The notes: generated from the sequence alone by a model not told the origin. Positions 1 to 11,539 are shown, counted from the first letter of the stretch. The stretch: DNA of 64,000 bases from Diorhabda sublineata (GCF_026230105.1 NC_079480.1:22920488-22984487); one strand, 5' to 3'. Translations and numbers: made by a program.

Positions 1-590
1 TCAAGTTTTTTCTTTGCTTCAATTCACCATCTTCTTTCATTTTAATCCAACCAGGAACTAGGGTGATAATACATCTAGTAGTGGGTAATTTCCTCGAGGA
101 TTACGCTGCCTTAACACTAGATCAAATCAAGTTTCCTCTTTGCTTCAAATCACCATCTTCTGTCATTTTAATCCAACCAGAAACTAGGGTGATAATACAT
201 CTAGTAGTGGGTAATTTCCTCGAGGATTACGCTGCCTCAACACTAGATCAAATCAAGTTTCCTCTTTGCTTCAAATCACCATCTTCTGTCATTTTAATCC
301 AACCAAGAACTAAGTTGATAATACATCTAGTAGTAGGTCACTTCCTCGAGAATTTCGCTGCCTCAACAGTAGATCAAATCAAGTTTCCTCTTTGCTTCAA
401 ATCACCATCTTCTGTCATTTTAATCCAACCAAGAACTAGGTTGATAATACATCTAGTAGTAGGTCACTTCCTCGAGGATTACGCTGCCTCAACAGTCGAT
501 CACATCAAATTTCCTCTTTGCTTCAAATCACCATCTTCTGTCATTTTAATCCAACCAGAAACTAGGGTGATAATACATCTAGTAGTGGTT
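1..590. repeat. 126 bp tandem repeat, about 4.7 copies, left end cut
   Basis: The junction 'actaggGTGATAATACATC' or a close variant recurs with its marker base at 64, 190, 316, 442 and 568, so the period is exactly 126 bp. A partial unit precedes the first marker and the array runs off the left edge. It ends near 590, where 'ctagtagtgg' passes into unrelated sequence. Units differ by scattered substitutions and no indels were seen. Because 126 is 3 x 42 and one forward frame has no stop, that frame stays open from base 3 to 605 as a 42-residue repeat. I read this as a minisatellite or satellite; the open frame is probably a by-product of the period. Confidence 0.93.
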
Positions 591-601
591 GAATGGTTCC
601 T

Positions 602-949
602 TTAGTTGATTGTCGTTGAACAGCCTTCGGTACTGATTAAAAACGAAAAACGACTATTCAGTATCATGTGGCTCAAGTTATGGTACATATACTGAGGTGT
701 TTGTACCTGAGTATCAGTATTATCAATCCTCAAGGTTTCTGACCAGATCTCCGCTTCATACAGAAGACTCAAGTGGATCTTATCCTTCAACGACTTTTGT
801 TTCATCGACGGTGGTGTGTTGAGTCTGCAATTAAACGACTCTCGGTCGTCTTCTTCAAATAAAACCAGAAAGACATCTTCGTAACTAAGGTTACATCGAG
901 CAGAATCGATTTTCAATTGTTGAAACAACCTCCGTTCCGTTTTTCTCAA
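602..949 (-). pseudogene. Possible decayed non-LTR reverse transcriptase fragment (uncertain)
   Basis: A 115-codon minus-strand reading contains LSLLYEAEIWSETL near its middle. That recalls the 'LLYGaEiW' motif in the C-terminal part of many insect non-LTR reverse transcriptases. Nothing on either side matches the expected fingers, palm or Cys-rich tail, and no start context or splice signal supports a host gene. It could equally be a chance open frame beside the 126 bp array. Confidence 0.22.
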
Positions 950-1569
950 TTTTATAACTCTTTTTTCGAAACAACTCTACTGAGTGATCGTTCGAGCTCT
1001 AATACGAGTTGAATATTAATGTGAAACTTGTTTAAACTTGTCACTGACGCCTACATGAAGATACGAGGCCTTTACGTATGAGTTTATCCGTAATGAAACA
1101 TATTATCGAATTGAATTTATAAAAAACAAATACGCAATACATTTTTGAAAAAATATAAAAGAGTTTTGAGAATGGACATGAATCAGCTAGTAGAGGTCGT
1201 TTTGAGGCGAGGCGCTAAAGCAAAAATTTCATTATATACAAACCAACCGCGGTATATATATAAACGATTTCAGTAACAAAGAATAAAACTTTTCATTTTG
1301 AAACGCGTATTCATCTACTTTGGAATGTGAATTTTCATCGCTGTTTCAGCTGTTTTTTAATAATATATTTTTTATTTTTATTTCCATAGTCTTCTATACC
1401 ACTATACGTCACTATAAAATGGTAAAACATCGTGAAATAATGATCAAATCATTCCAAAGTAAACTTGTGATCAAAAAATCGTTTCAAATCGTACGCTAAC
1501 GATCGAACGTCTAATCCTTCTTCTGATTTTAGCATCTCAAAGCCATCAGTTTCATCTTTTGTAATGAAT
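950..1569. other. AT-rich intergenic DNA, nothing recognised
   Basis: I see no coding signature, RNA gene or clear repeat here. The stretch separates the left minisatellite from the Tc1-like relic. Confidence 0.6.
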
Positions 1570-2050
1570 GGTCCCTCCTTTGACCACAATAACAGCTTCC
1601 AATCGTTTATCTATCCATCCAGGAGCTTCCTTCAAAAGCGAATCTTTCTCCAAGTCTTATATAGACTCGACAATCTGCTTTCGTCTGAAAATGGAGTCCC
1701 ATTGGACGTCGGTTAGACTCGTTACCATGCAGGCACAATCTGCTTTGTGCTGGGGTTGATTTGAGGATACTACCTGATCTATTTGGCTCAAGGTTAACTA
1801 CCTTAAGTCTTCTCTTAGCTGCCCAGCAACTCATCGTGTTTCTATGGGTTCTTGTTGAACTTGAACCCCAAGGAGAGCTTGATTTCTCAGCAATGTAAAA
1901 CTTTCTTGGATTTACCGGAATGTGTCTTCCGGAATGGCACCTTCGATGAAAGTTACCAGTCTCTTGGTAACGATGGTGAACTCTGGAAACATCGAACTGA
2001 TTCAGGTTCAACGCACTGCCCGATTATCGCTGACTATATGACCTCGTCGC
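1570..2050 (-). mobile_element. Tc1-like transposase relic, frameshifted
   Basis: The minus strand reads like a Tc1 family (IS630-Tc1-mariner) DDE transposase broken into frames. From the N-terminal side, one frame gives FDVSRVHHRYQETGNFHRR, resembling the helix-turn-helix region. Further on come RRLKVVNLEPNR and, in another frame at about 1674-1688, the FSDESR motif that holds the first catalytic Asp. A return to the earlier frame gives VYIRLGERF, the usual block after that Asp. The third frame then reads EAVIVVKGGT. Several frameshifts and stops make it inactive. No terminal inverted repeats were recognised. The segment is visibly less AT-rich than its surroundings, as expected for a former coding element. 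Confidence 0.6.
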
Positions 2051-2317
2051 CATAGGGTGACAACTTGAGCAGCTTCAGGTAGAATTCTTGTTTTTTGTTA
2101 ACCGAGATGTTGACATTTGAAGGGTAACTGATAGTGGTGGGTAAAAGAAATAGAGGGAGGGAGAGAGATTCGTTGTGTATATTTGAGTGGGATAAAGAAG
2201 TTTTTATAGAGAGGAGGGTTTATTGGAGTTGGCCCTGATGTAGGAGTTGCTCCTCTGCATCGCTGAAAAAAAACGAACTAATAACGTCGCTCGAAGTAGA
2301 AGAAAAGGAAACTCAAA
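2051..2317. other. Spacer between Tc1-like relic and T-rich array
   Basis: Purine-rich DNA with GAGGGAGGGAGAGAG near 2152-2166. No coding or RNA feature is recognised. Confidence 0.5.
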
Positions 2318-3369
2318 CCTACAGTTCTTTTCAGGTTTAGGGATAAGTTTTCTTGTTTTTTTTTTGGTTTTTTGTTTTTTTTTCGGTATTTTTGTTTTTT
2401 TTTTGTTATAATACAATTCCGTGTTCAGTTTGTTTTGCCAGTGACTTACGTTTCAAGGGGTGTCGTCCTACAGTTCTTTTCAGGTTTAGGGATAAATTTT
2501 CTTGTTTTTTTTTGGGTTTTTTCTGTTTTTCTTTTCGGTTTTTTTGTTTTTTTTTATTACAATACAATTTCGTGTTCAGTTTGTTTTGCCAGTGACTTAC
2601 GATTCAAGGGATGTCGTCCTACAGTTCTTTTCAGGTTTAGGGATAAGTTTTCTTGTTTTTTTTTTGGTTTTTTGTTTTTTTTTCGGTATTTTTGTTTTTT
2701 TTTTTTTGTTATAATACAATTCCGTGTTCAGTTTGTTTTGCCAGTGACTTACGTTTCAAGGGGTGTCGTCCTACAGTTCTTTTCAGGTTTAGGGATAAAT
2801 TTTCTTGTTTTTTTTTTGGTTTTTTCTGTTTTTCTTTTCGGTTTTTTTGTTTTTTTTTATTATAATACAATTTCGTGTTCAGTTTGTTTTGCCAGTGACT
2901 TACGTTTCAAGGGGTGTCTTCCTACAGTTCTTTTCAGGTTTAGGGATAAATTTTCTTGTTTTTTTTTGGTTTTTTCTGTTTTTCTTTTCGGTTTTTTTGT
3001 TTTTTTTTATTATAATACAATTTCGTGTTCAGTTTGTTTTGCCAGTGACTTACGTTTCAAGGGGTGTCGTCCTACAGTTCTTCTCAGGTTTAGGGATAAA
3101 TTTTCTTGATTTTTTTTGGTTTTTTCTGGTTTTTTTTTCGGTTTTTTTGTTTTTTTTTTGTTGTAATACAATTTCGTGTTCAGTTTGTTTTGCCAGTGAC
3201 TTACGATTCAAGGGGTGTCGTCATACAGTTCTTTTCAGGTTTAGGGATAAATTTTCTTGTTTTTTTTTTGGATTTTTCTGTTTTTTTCGGTTTTTTTGTT
3301 TTTTTTTTGTTGTAATACAATTTTGTGTTCAGTTTGTTTTGCCAGTGACTTACGATTCAAGGGGTATCG
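2318..3369. repeat. 151 bp T-tract-rich tandem repeat, about 7 copies
   Basis: The anchor GTGTTCAGTTTGTTTTGCC starts at 2421, 2572, 2723, 2875, 3025, 3176 and 3325, giving intervals of 149-152 bp. Each unit has an ordered part (anchor, 'agtgacttacg', 'tgtcgtcctacagttctttt', 'caggtttagggataa') and a part made of T runs broken by G or C. Length changes sit in the T runs. Two alternating unit subtypes are visible in the first four copies, differing in T-run layout ('tttttcggtatttttg' against 'ttttcggtttttttg'). The long Phe-rich open frames across it, up to 245 codons, come from T runs without stops and are not genes. Confidence 0.93.
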
Positions 3370-5721
3370 TCTGAGTCGATTTTTTTGTACACGTGTGTAT
3401 ATCAATGGACAATAACTCAAAGTTAATAAAGAAAAATTTTTCGACAGGAACAGAAAATGTTAGTCAACTTTGGAAATCACTGATCTAAATGAAAAACTTT
3501 CATTTCAATATTAGTGAAGTTTACATAAAAAATAGATTTTATAGCTGCTCATCTAAATCTTTATGAAGAAAATCTAGTCGTTCGAAAAAAGTTATTTAAA
3601 ACCAACTAAATCGAACGTATTGTTTGTAAAGTCTTTTGAATAGAATTTAATTAACAACATCAAAGAATATGTCCCAATGAGTTTCTGCGTTTGATTGAAA
3701 ATAACGGAGAAAAAAACACAGAATAGTCATAAACCAGAGATACTCAATGAGCACTAACCAATATTAAAATATATACGAGGGAACATTAAATTATTCGTAT
3801 ATTTTCAGTTTATAATACCGATGATGTTCAAATAAATCTTTATTTAAAAACGAAAAGTAATATATGCATCAAATAGTCTTTATCAATACTTTATAATGGA
3901 TAAATTGAGATTTCATGTTTAAGACGTTGTTTAAAAAAACTCACATATACATAAAATTGAAGAAACAAAAACGATTAACAAAAAAATAATAAAAAACAAC
4001 GTTAATTCTCGTAAAATCATGTAAAACCACTTCAAAACCCCAATTATAAGTAAGATGACGATCGATAACCTCCTAAACCAAGCTCATATTCAATTTCAAA
4101 TTCAAACAGATATTGATACCACGGTTGCCAAGTTTGAAAGAATTCGTGGAGGAAACCGAAATCCAATGACAAGGGCTTGTCAAACGTTTACCAACTAAGT
4201 AGTGTCATTTGTTTCGTATTTTTTCTCTTTGGGAGACGATTTCCCTGAATATTACCAAGAATCAAGCAGAGACGTTTTCAAAGTACAATTTCTAGACTGT
4301 TTATGACATTTGCAACGACGATAACCCTTTAAACAAAACATTTTGACTATCCTTGATATTTGTCAGTAAAAGAGGTCACTCACCAGTCGAATAACCTCTC
4401 ATAAAAGCGAGAGCAAATTATATCCATTATAGACACAAAGTTTTGACGACTGAGAAAAACTACGAAAACGTCCATTTCTAGAAACCACATATACTACCCA
4501 AAATAATCAATGCAATCATAAGAAAACTAATTTAAATAAGCTTAGCGTAATTTTTTAGATTTTAAAAAAAGAAATTCAACACCATCGACCTCCAATTAAC
4601 GTTACATAAGCTATAAAATTCACTTTCAGTCCTAACGAACTAACCTATTAGATTCAATGTCATTCATAATCGAACCAATATTCAGCTACATCCATAAAGA
4701 TCTAGCCAATTAAAATTTAATGTCATTTAAATTCTAACCAATAAAACGCCAACGATTTCTATCTAGATAATGAATACATAAATGATCGAAAGCTCGGAAA
4801 TATATTAGATTTAGTACACTTGTTTAATTTTGCCACAATTCCACTACGAAAACGCTCATAATCTAGCTCGCAAAGATTTCGTTCCAATTCATAACTGAAT
4901 ATAATAATATACCTTCCCATCTCTACAGGGGAACAAAAGTAAAGATTATTATCGACCATATTGATGGTATCCATATGTAAACCAGTTTAATTAAACATTA
5001 ATAAAATCCAAACAACCCAATCAACAATTAAATTGCATCGTATTAAGCCGGAGGAAACAATAAAGGTATAATAAACTTCATTAATCACGTTATACGTACA
5101 AGCCATTCCATCATGGATTTTGTTATAACTATCTTACCTTTATATTTATTCCAATTTAACCCACTCGAATCACAAGTAACTAAAAGTTCAAATCACAAGT
5201 AAATAAAACTATTTATAGTTCGTATTTCCCAGTGTATATTTTAAGCGGAATTTTCATAATCAAATACTTTTCAAAATAAATTTAAATTAGATGTACAAGT
5301 CTAGAATTGGAATTTTTTAGAAATGAAGTAATGAGTCACTGACATCAAAACATCGCTTTTGAATTTCTTGATTACTTTCTTTCAAGTCGTTATATAATTT
5401 GAAATCTCATCTACCGCGTATATATCTCGACAATTTAACACTATAAATTCAAACTTTAAAGGACTTTTTGTATTTATTTTAAGACATCTAATGCTTTTAA
5501 GCATGAAAACTAAATTAACATAACTGTACACTACACTAACTAATATTTTAGATTTCAATTTCTTCTTTTTATTTTGTCAGTTATCTCTCGTACTTTATAA
5601 GTCAAATAACCTTGAACAGAAACATTTCTAGATTCTTCTAACCTAACCAGTTACGTAGCAGTGTTGCCAAGTTCACAATTATACTAACGAAATAGATAAT
5701 TTGTTTTTATATAAATAAGTT

Positions 5722-5767
<46 letters not shown>

Positions 5768-7270
5768 AACAAAAATAATCATCATCAGCAAAATATTTCG
5801 AGATTCGAGCGGAAATCCCTTTTAATATCACTTAATATGATTTACGTCTTTGAACAGTCTTCCTGTTTATGTTGGGGCTGGGGATTTATCGAACATCATT
5901 AACCAAAATATGATTCTTTTATTTAACATCAAAAGAGAAAATGGAATAATCCCACCTCTATCGAAAAAATTCTTTCAATGAAAAAAAGTAATTCAATTCC
6001 ATGTAATTCCTAAGCGATTGATTAATTTTTTTACGACAATGGTTAGTAAATTTCGTTTCATCGAAAGATCGATATAAAATAGTAGAAAGAAGAAAAATAT
6101 TTTTATAAAACCCTCAAATAACTTAAAAAACAAAATTACTGTAAATAAGTTTACAGTAAAACTACAAATAACGATTTCTTCAACTATAAAATTTATACGA
6201 TAATGTGCATCGTCCATTTTGATGTACTCTTTGACGTAATAGCAAGTCGTAGATTTCTCTCTGCACTAGAATCGTAATAATACAAAAATAGAATACTTTT
6301 TATCCTTTTTTGTATGTGAATTTTCCCTTAGTAATACATTTTATACTATAAAATCAATATTACAATTCCAAATTAAAAACTTATCATTGCTAGAATTAAA
6401 CTTGGCAACATAGTAACCTTGAATGTCTACAATTTTTTTATTCTTTATAAAACAATTTACTTCAAAAAGGTATAGATATTTTGAAAAGTATCTCTATAGT
6501 GTCAAATTTTATATTGTTATTAACATACATACAAAATCTTTTAGAAAAATTTATCTAAATAAATTAAAAACGTGATATTTCCAATTAGTCGTCGACGCCA
6601 TCTATTAGCAACTCTCCTACTTACTATTTTATTACTACGAAAGGTTATTTTTTAGACGATTGTAACGGTGAACATCGTTATCTTCGAGAAATTTGAATAA
6701 ACAAACAATATTCCGGATTCGACTAGTGAAAATCGCATTTATATTCTTTCTACACGGAAAGGAAATTCTACCTACGATATAAATCATTCTCTTTTGAAAT
6801 ACGATGTAAATTCGTTTAGTGAATTCAACAAGTGATCCCAAAAGGTGCTATTTCATCTTTTTTTTTTTCTGTAAACAATCCGCGTTTGGAGACATATAAA
6901 TGTACGTATAAATATGGATGTGTTTTCTTGGTTATATATATACGTCGTTTACTTGATATTTTTCATTTCTTTGGATTTATAATCTTACATTAAGCAAACA
7001 ATTATTAAATTATTTCAATTTGTAGTAAGTTTACTTTTTCCTTTAAAATCAAACGTACTTCGTTTACAAAGCTGTTACTTTTTAACTGATAAAAGTGATA
7101 AGTAGAAATACGCATCTCTATACCAATAAACATTTTACAGTTTCCTGTATAACTATAGAAATATCGATTACTTAGATTTACAATTGAAAATATAGATGGC
7201 ATAGCTTGCGGCTATTTATTCTATTAATAACAAACCATAAGGTATTAGAATAAATGTCTACTGAAATGTA
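3370..7270. other. AT-rich intergenic DNA, no gene recognised
   Basis: About 3.9 kb of strongly AT-rich sequence. The only open frames are short (71 codons at 4759-4974 minus, 74 at 5993-6217 minus, 68 at 6635-6841 minus) and match no family I know. A 47-codon frame with a plausible start lies at 4055-4198. A (TA)n tract lies at 5725-5764. 'GTTGCCAAGTT'-like words occur near 4130 and 5660, and the inverted form near 6400, possibly from a dispersed repeat. Confidence 0.55.
5725..5764. repeat. (TA)n microsatellite, 20 repeats
   Basis: Uninterrupted alternating A and T over 40 bases. Confidence 0.95.
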
Positions 7271-7641
7271 TATTGGAGGGTGATTCAATTAAATCGTTTT
7301 TAATTATAAAGCTTAACACAATTTTGGATGCATTACCAAATAAATAATTGTCGCGTGGAGACAAATCGGGATTATAAAGAGGGTGTTTCTCATCCCAATT
7401 CGCTCAATGTTTTATTGATCAGCCGATGTGGATATGATCTGATGTTTTCTTGGTTTTTTAAGATGTTAATTTAAAGGCGAGTATTATTCCAACTTATTTC
7501 AACATTTGAGTGAAGAAAACAAGAAAAAAGTGCACTCTATTCGACAGATTTAGTCCCCTCGGATTATTTTCTGTTTCCAGACTTGAAAAAATATGATACG
7601 GTGGTCAAAATTTCCTTTTATATTTTATCCACCCTCGTATG
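7271..7641. mobile_element. Short mariner-derived element with two opposed transposase fragments
   Basis: Two copies of the same mariner transposase region, around the third catalytic Asp, face opposite ways. On the minus strand at 7335-7385 the reading is HPLYNPDLSPRDNYLFG. On the plus strand at 7538-7591 it is YSTDLVPSDYFLFPDLKK. Both match the mariner consensus HPPYSPDLAPSDYFLF. The outer ends, 'tattggagggtga' at 7271 and the reverse complement of 'tccaccctcgta' ending at 7638, resemble mariner terminal repeats. The structure suggests one copy inserted in or beside another, or an inverted-duplication non-autonomous element. It encodes no intact protein. Confidence 0.6.
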
Positions 7642-8199
7642 TATAATTGATTAATTTATTAGTGTTATTTTATATTGATTTTTAAACTTTTGTTTATTCC
7701 AAATGATTTCGTTGTAAATGGATATTTTTCTAAGGAAATTTTCTATAAAAGAATCCGTTTCCCATCATTTTTGAATTTTCCTCAATTTCATCTAAGACAA
7801 CGAATATTCAAGATAGAATTTTATCGTCATCTACGTTTTACACGTTCTACTTTATCAATCGAGCACAATGACTGAAAATATCTAAATCTGTTCACTCTCT
7901 ATACCAAATTATGTCTTTGAGATTTCCCAGAGGAACACATCAACAGAGGAGGACGTGGAAGTTTTATCTGTCTAATGTTTTGCCTAAATTGGCACTTCAG
8001 TCTCTTAATTACTTTAACTGGGAGTATGCGCTTTCTCTACCGTTCACATTTTTTTTCAAATTACTCGAAAATTGCCGGTTGGAACGGGATATAATTTAAC
8101 TTTCGAGATGTCTCTTAATATTCACCAGAATATCTTGAAGTATTAATTTGAAAATTTATAGCAAAACCGAGTAGGCGTTGCTTGAAATAATACATTTTG
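7642..8199. other. AT-rich spacer, no gene recognised
   Basis: Short open frames at 7675-7875 and 7911-8099 on the plus strand have no recognisable motif. Confidence 0.5.
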
Positions 8200-8880
8200 T
8201 ATACGAGCTATTAAATCTTGTTTTTCGAGCAGTCCAATTCAGGTACTGCTAATTACGAGTGTTGATTCAGCCCCAGTTGACACCAACGCCCAACGCTCAT
8301 TGGGAATTGTCTAAACGACCTCCAAGGTCTCTATGTGATTCGTACCATCGATTCAAACAATTCCACTCACTCCTGGATCCCCATTAGCCCAAGAGGAAAC
8401 TCCCTCTTCGACTACTAGCGACAAAACACGAAAAACTTCTTCCAGAAAAGTTCCTCGGCATCATAGATAATTTCCCAATCGCTATTTGATGGAATTCCGA
8501 ATTCCAAGCCCAGATTCGTTCATCTTTGGTCAGCTCTCAAACCACTTATCGGCTTATAGGCGATTTAGAGTTGACCAGAAGCTGTTTTAATCGATTTCAC
8601 CAAGGCAAATGCTCTTCCAAGCTGTCTACTATAATCTTAGTTAGAGTTGTACTTCCAGACGTGGCTCATGAACACCAAGTTCGTCTGCAATATTCCCATA
8701 TCGTGAATTTATTGGGGATCTTGTGAAATCAGTTACCAAGGCACGTCTTTCACGATCATTACAAACTACAGACGTTCAAGATCAATATCCACAAGAATCT
8801 CCACACGGAAGGTACACCTCTTTCTCCTATGCTTGCTTTTTATCGTTTCTTCTGGTTTGATCTGGTATATGAGGCTCATT
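8200..8880. other. Less AT-rich segment, probably a decayed transposon of unknown type
   Basis: Base composition is clearly richer in G and C than the flanks, which in this window marks former coding sequence. The minus strand holds a short Tc1/mariner-like helix-turn-helix sounding stretch (RYGNIADELGVHEPRL, near 8670-8715), but nothing further matches. The plus strand leads directly into the LINE Cys-motif at 8895, so it could instead be the upstream part of that element. No intact open frame is present. Confidence 0.35.
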
Positions 8881-8885
8881 TAATG

Positions 8886-9050
8886 TAGAAACAAGACACC
8901 AGGGGCATCACGGATGATCCTGAGTGCCACTGGTGTGTGGAGGAGAACGAAACTGCGGACCACAGCGCTATTTAAACACCCGGACAAACCCCATAAGCTG
9001 CCTAACGATATCAAAGAGTTCAAGCCCAAGGATATCGGACTTTGGTGACG
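8886..9050 (+). mobile_element. Non-LTR retrotransposon C-terminal fragment (Cys/His motif)
   Basis: The plus strand at 8895-8975 reads DTRGITDDPECHWCVEENE followed by TADHSAI and a stop. This fits the C-terminal motif of I/Jockey/R1-type LINE ORF2 proteins, where 'C..C....ET..H' follows the RNase H region. After a frameshift, KPHKLPNDIKEFKPKDIGLW resembles the extreme C-terminus of such proteins. The fragment stops against a mariner remnant in the opposite orientation near 9050. It is not functional. Confidence 0.5.
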
Positions 9051-9057
9051 TATGACT

Positions 9058-9350
9058 CGTAAAAAATGTATCATCTGTAAGTGGAATTTTAATATTGGGA
9101 AGCAGGAAAAAGTCGCTGTGGTGCAAATCTGGTAAATACGGTGGATTATTAACCAATACTTAATGCAAATCGTGAATTTCACTAACAATACCTGTTCGTC
9201 TATATAAATTTTTAATCTTAAATGAGTCCATGGGAAAAATTTGTAGGTGTGAGCTCTGGAGATGTTAAGGGTGATTTTATTGGTCTTCTTCCACCAATAT
9301 CCCCCCAGGAAAACACTGGTTTCAGTGGTGGTATTTCGGTTTCTAATCAT
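9058..9350 (-). mobile_element. Mariner transposase fragment, frameshifted
   Basis: On the minus strand 9097-9144 encodes PPYLPDLHHSDFFLLP, the mariner block with the third catalytic Asp (consensus PPYSPDLAPCDFFLFP). Upstream, toward 9350, a different frame stays open for more than 100 codons and gives GGYWWKK and similar text, consistent with a decayed transposase body. The two frames overlap, which shows at least one frameshift. The fragment directly adjoins the 173 bp array. Confidence 0.6.
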
Positions 9351-9402
9351 TCAGTGTCAGCCCAGAAGTCTCAAAATTCGAATATAGTATTTCATCTTCT
9401 TG

Positions 9403-11500
9403 ATTTTAGGATCATTTTTCGGACTATAATGTCAACTTTTCAAGTAGAACCGGACCCAAGTATTAAAAATATGATAATATTTTGTGATGTGATATTTAAC
9501 ACTCTTTTCCACTAAACACTTTCCACTTGCACTTAAAAAACGATGATTTCAATACGCGTTCTGTGTTTGTTCTTATTTTAGGATCATTTTTAGGACTATA
9601 ATGTCAAATTTTCTAATTAGAACCGGACCCAAGTATCAAAAATATGATAATATTTTGTGATGTGATATTTAACACTCTTTTCCACTAACACTTTCCACTT
9701 GCACTTAAAAAACGATGATTTCAAAACGCGTTCTGTGTTTGTTCTTATTTTAGGATCATTTTTAGAATTATAATGTCAAATTTTCAAGTTAGAACCGGAC
9801 CCAAGTATCAAAAATATGATAATATTTTGTGATGTGATATTTAACACTCTTTTTTTGCACTAACACTTTCCACTTGCACTTAAAAAACGATGATTTCAAT
9901 ACGCGTTCTGTGTTTGTTTCTATTTTAGGATCATTTTTAGGACTATAATGTCAAATTTTCTAATTAGAACCGGACCCAAGTAACAAAAATATGATAATAT
10001 TTTGTGATGTGATATTTAACACTCTTTTCCACTAAACACTTTCCACTAAACACTTTCCACTTGCACTTAAAAAACGATGATTTCAATACGCGTTCTGTGT
10101 TTGTTCTTATTTTAGGATCATTTTTAGGACTATAATATCAATTTTTCTAATTAGAACCGGACCCAAGTATCAAAAATATGATAATATTTTGTGATGTGAT
10201 ATTTAACACTCTTTTCCACTAACACTTTCCACTTGCACTTAAAAAACGATGATTTCAAAACGCGTTCTGTGTTTGTTCTTATTTTAGGATCATTTTTAGG
10301 ATTATAATGTCAAATTTTCAAGTTAGAACCGGACCCAAGTATCAAAAATATGATAATATTTTGTGATGTGATATTTAACACTCTTTTTTTGCACTAACAC
10401 TTTCCACTTGCACTTAAAAAACGATGATTTCAATACGCGTTCTGTGTTTGTTTCTATTTTAGGATCATTTTTAGGACTATAATGTCAAATTTTCTAATTA
10501 GAACCGGACCCAAGTAACAAAAATATGATAATATTTTGTGATGTGATATTTAACACTCTTTTCCACTAAACACTTTCCACTAAACACTTTCCACTTGCAC
10601 TTAAAAAACGATGATTTCAATACGCGTTCTGTGTTTGTTCTTATTTTAGGATCATTTTTAGGACTATAATGTCAAATTTTCTAATTAGAACCGGACCCAA
10701 GTATCAAAAATATGATAATATTTTGTGATGTGATATTTAACACTCTTTTCCACTAAACACTTTCCACTTGCACTTAAAAAACGATGATTTCAATACGCGT
10801 TCTGTGTTTGTTTCTATTTTAGGATCATTTTTAGGACTATAATGTCAAATTTTCTAATTAGAACCGGACCCAAGTAACAAAAATATGATAATATTTTGTG
10901 ATGTGATATTTAACACTCTTTTCCACTAAACACTTTCCACTTGCACTTAAAAAACGATGATTTCAATACGCGTTCTGTGTTTGTTCTTATTTTAGGATCA
11001 TTTTTAGGACTATAATGTCAAATTTTCTAATTAGAACCGGACCCAAGTATCAAAAATATGATAATATTTTGTGATGTGATATTTAACACTCTTTTCCACT
11101 AAACACTTTCCACTTGCACTTAAAAAACGATGATTTCAATACGCGTTCTGTGTTTGTTTCTATTTTATGATCATTTTTAGGACTATAATGTCAAATTTTC
11201 TAATGAGAACCGGACCCAAGTAACAAAAATATGATAATATTTTGTGATGTGATATTTAACACTCTTTTCCACTAAACACTTTCCACTTGCACTTAAAAAA
11301 CGATGATTTCAATACGCGTTCTGTGTTTGTTCTTATTTTAGGATCATTTTTAGGACTATAATGTCAAATTTTCTAATTAGAACCGGACCCAAGTATCAAA
11401 AATATGATAATATTTTGTGATGTGATATTTAACACTCTTTTCCACTAAACACTTTCCACTTGCACTTAAAAAACGATGATTTCAAAACGCGTTCTGTGTT
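9403..11500. repeat. 173 bp tandem array, about 12 copies with a three-unit higher-order repeat
   Basis: The anchor GAACCGGACCC (first base) lies at 9447, 9620, 9792, 9967, 10154, 10326, 10501, 10688, 10861, 11034, 11207 and 11380. Intervals are 173, 172, 175, 187, 172, 175, 187, 173, 173, 173 and 173. The 172/175/187 trio occurs twice in succession, a 534 bp higher-order unit. The 187 form carries an extra 'ctaaacactttcca' duplication. The array ends near 11500 inside 'acgcgttctgtgttt', 34 bp past the lipase stop codon. The first unit is the most diverged. No open frame longer than chance crosses it. Confidence 0.95.
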
Positions 11501-11533
11501 TTTTGGAAAAAAACTTACAAAAATTTTCAAACT

Positions 11534-11539
11534 TTTATT
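11534..11539 (-). terminator. Polyadenylation signal AATAAA overlapping the lipase stop codon
   Basis: On the minus strand the last codons read GAA AAA TAA followed by A, which creates AATAAA across the stop. Cleavage 10-30 bases downstream would fall at about 11505-11525, next to the edge of the 173 bp array. The 3' UTR would then be very short. A canonical hexamer in this position is suggestive only. Confidence 0.5.

Noticed and set aside
63..605. 180-codon frame as a real gene
   Set aside because: It is a direct read-through of the 126 bp tandem unit, opens with GTG and has no supporting signals. Kept only as a low-interest observation.
2353..3374. Several overlapping Phe-rich open frames, up to 245 codons
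   Set aside because: They lie wholly in the 151 bp T-rich array and are open because T runs contain no stops. All three forward frames show them.
4055..4198. 47-codon frame beginning MTIDNLLNQAHIQF
   Set aside because: Plausible start but no recognised family, no splice support, and set in featureless AT-rich DNA.
4759..6841. Minus-strand frames of 68-74 codons at 4759, 5993 and 6635
   Set aside because: No motif, no start context, and lengths expected by chance over several kb.
8880..9350. 156-codon minus-strand frame as a host gene
   Set aside because: It overlaps, in another frame, a clear mariner catalytic block and runs through the reverse of a LINE fragment.
9222..9515. 97-codon plus-strand frame
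   Set aside because: It runs antisense to the mariner remnant and into the first unit of the 173 bp array, with no motif.
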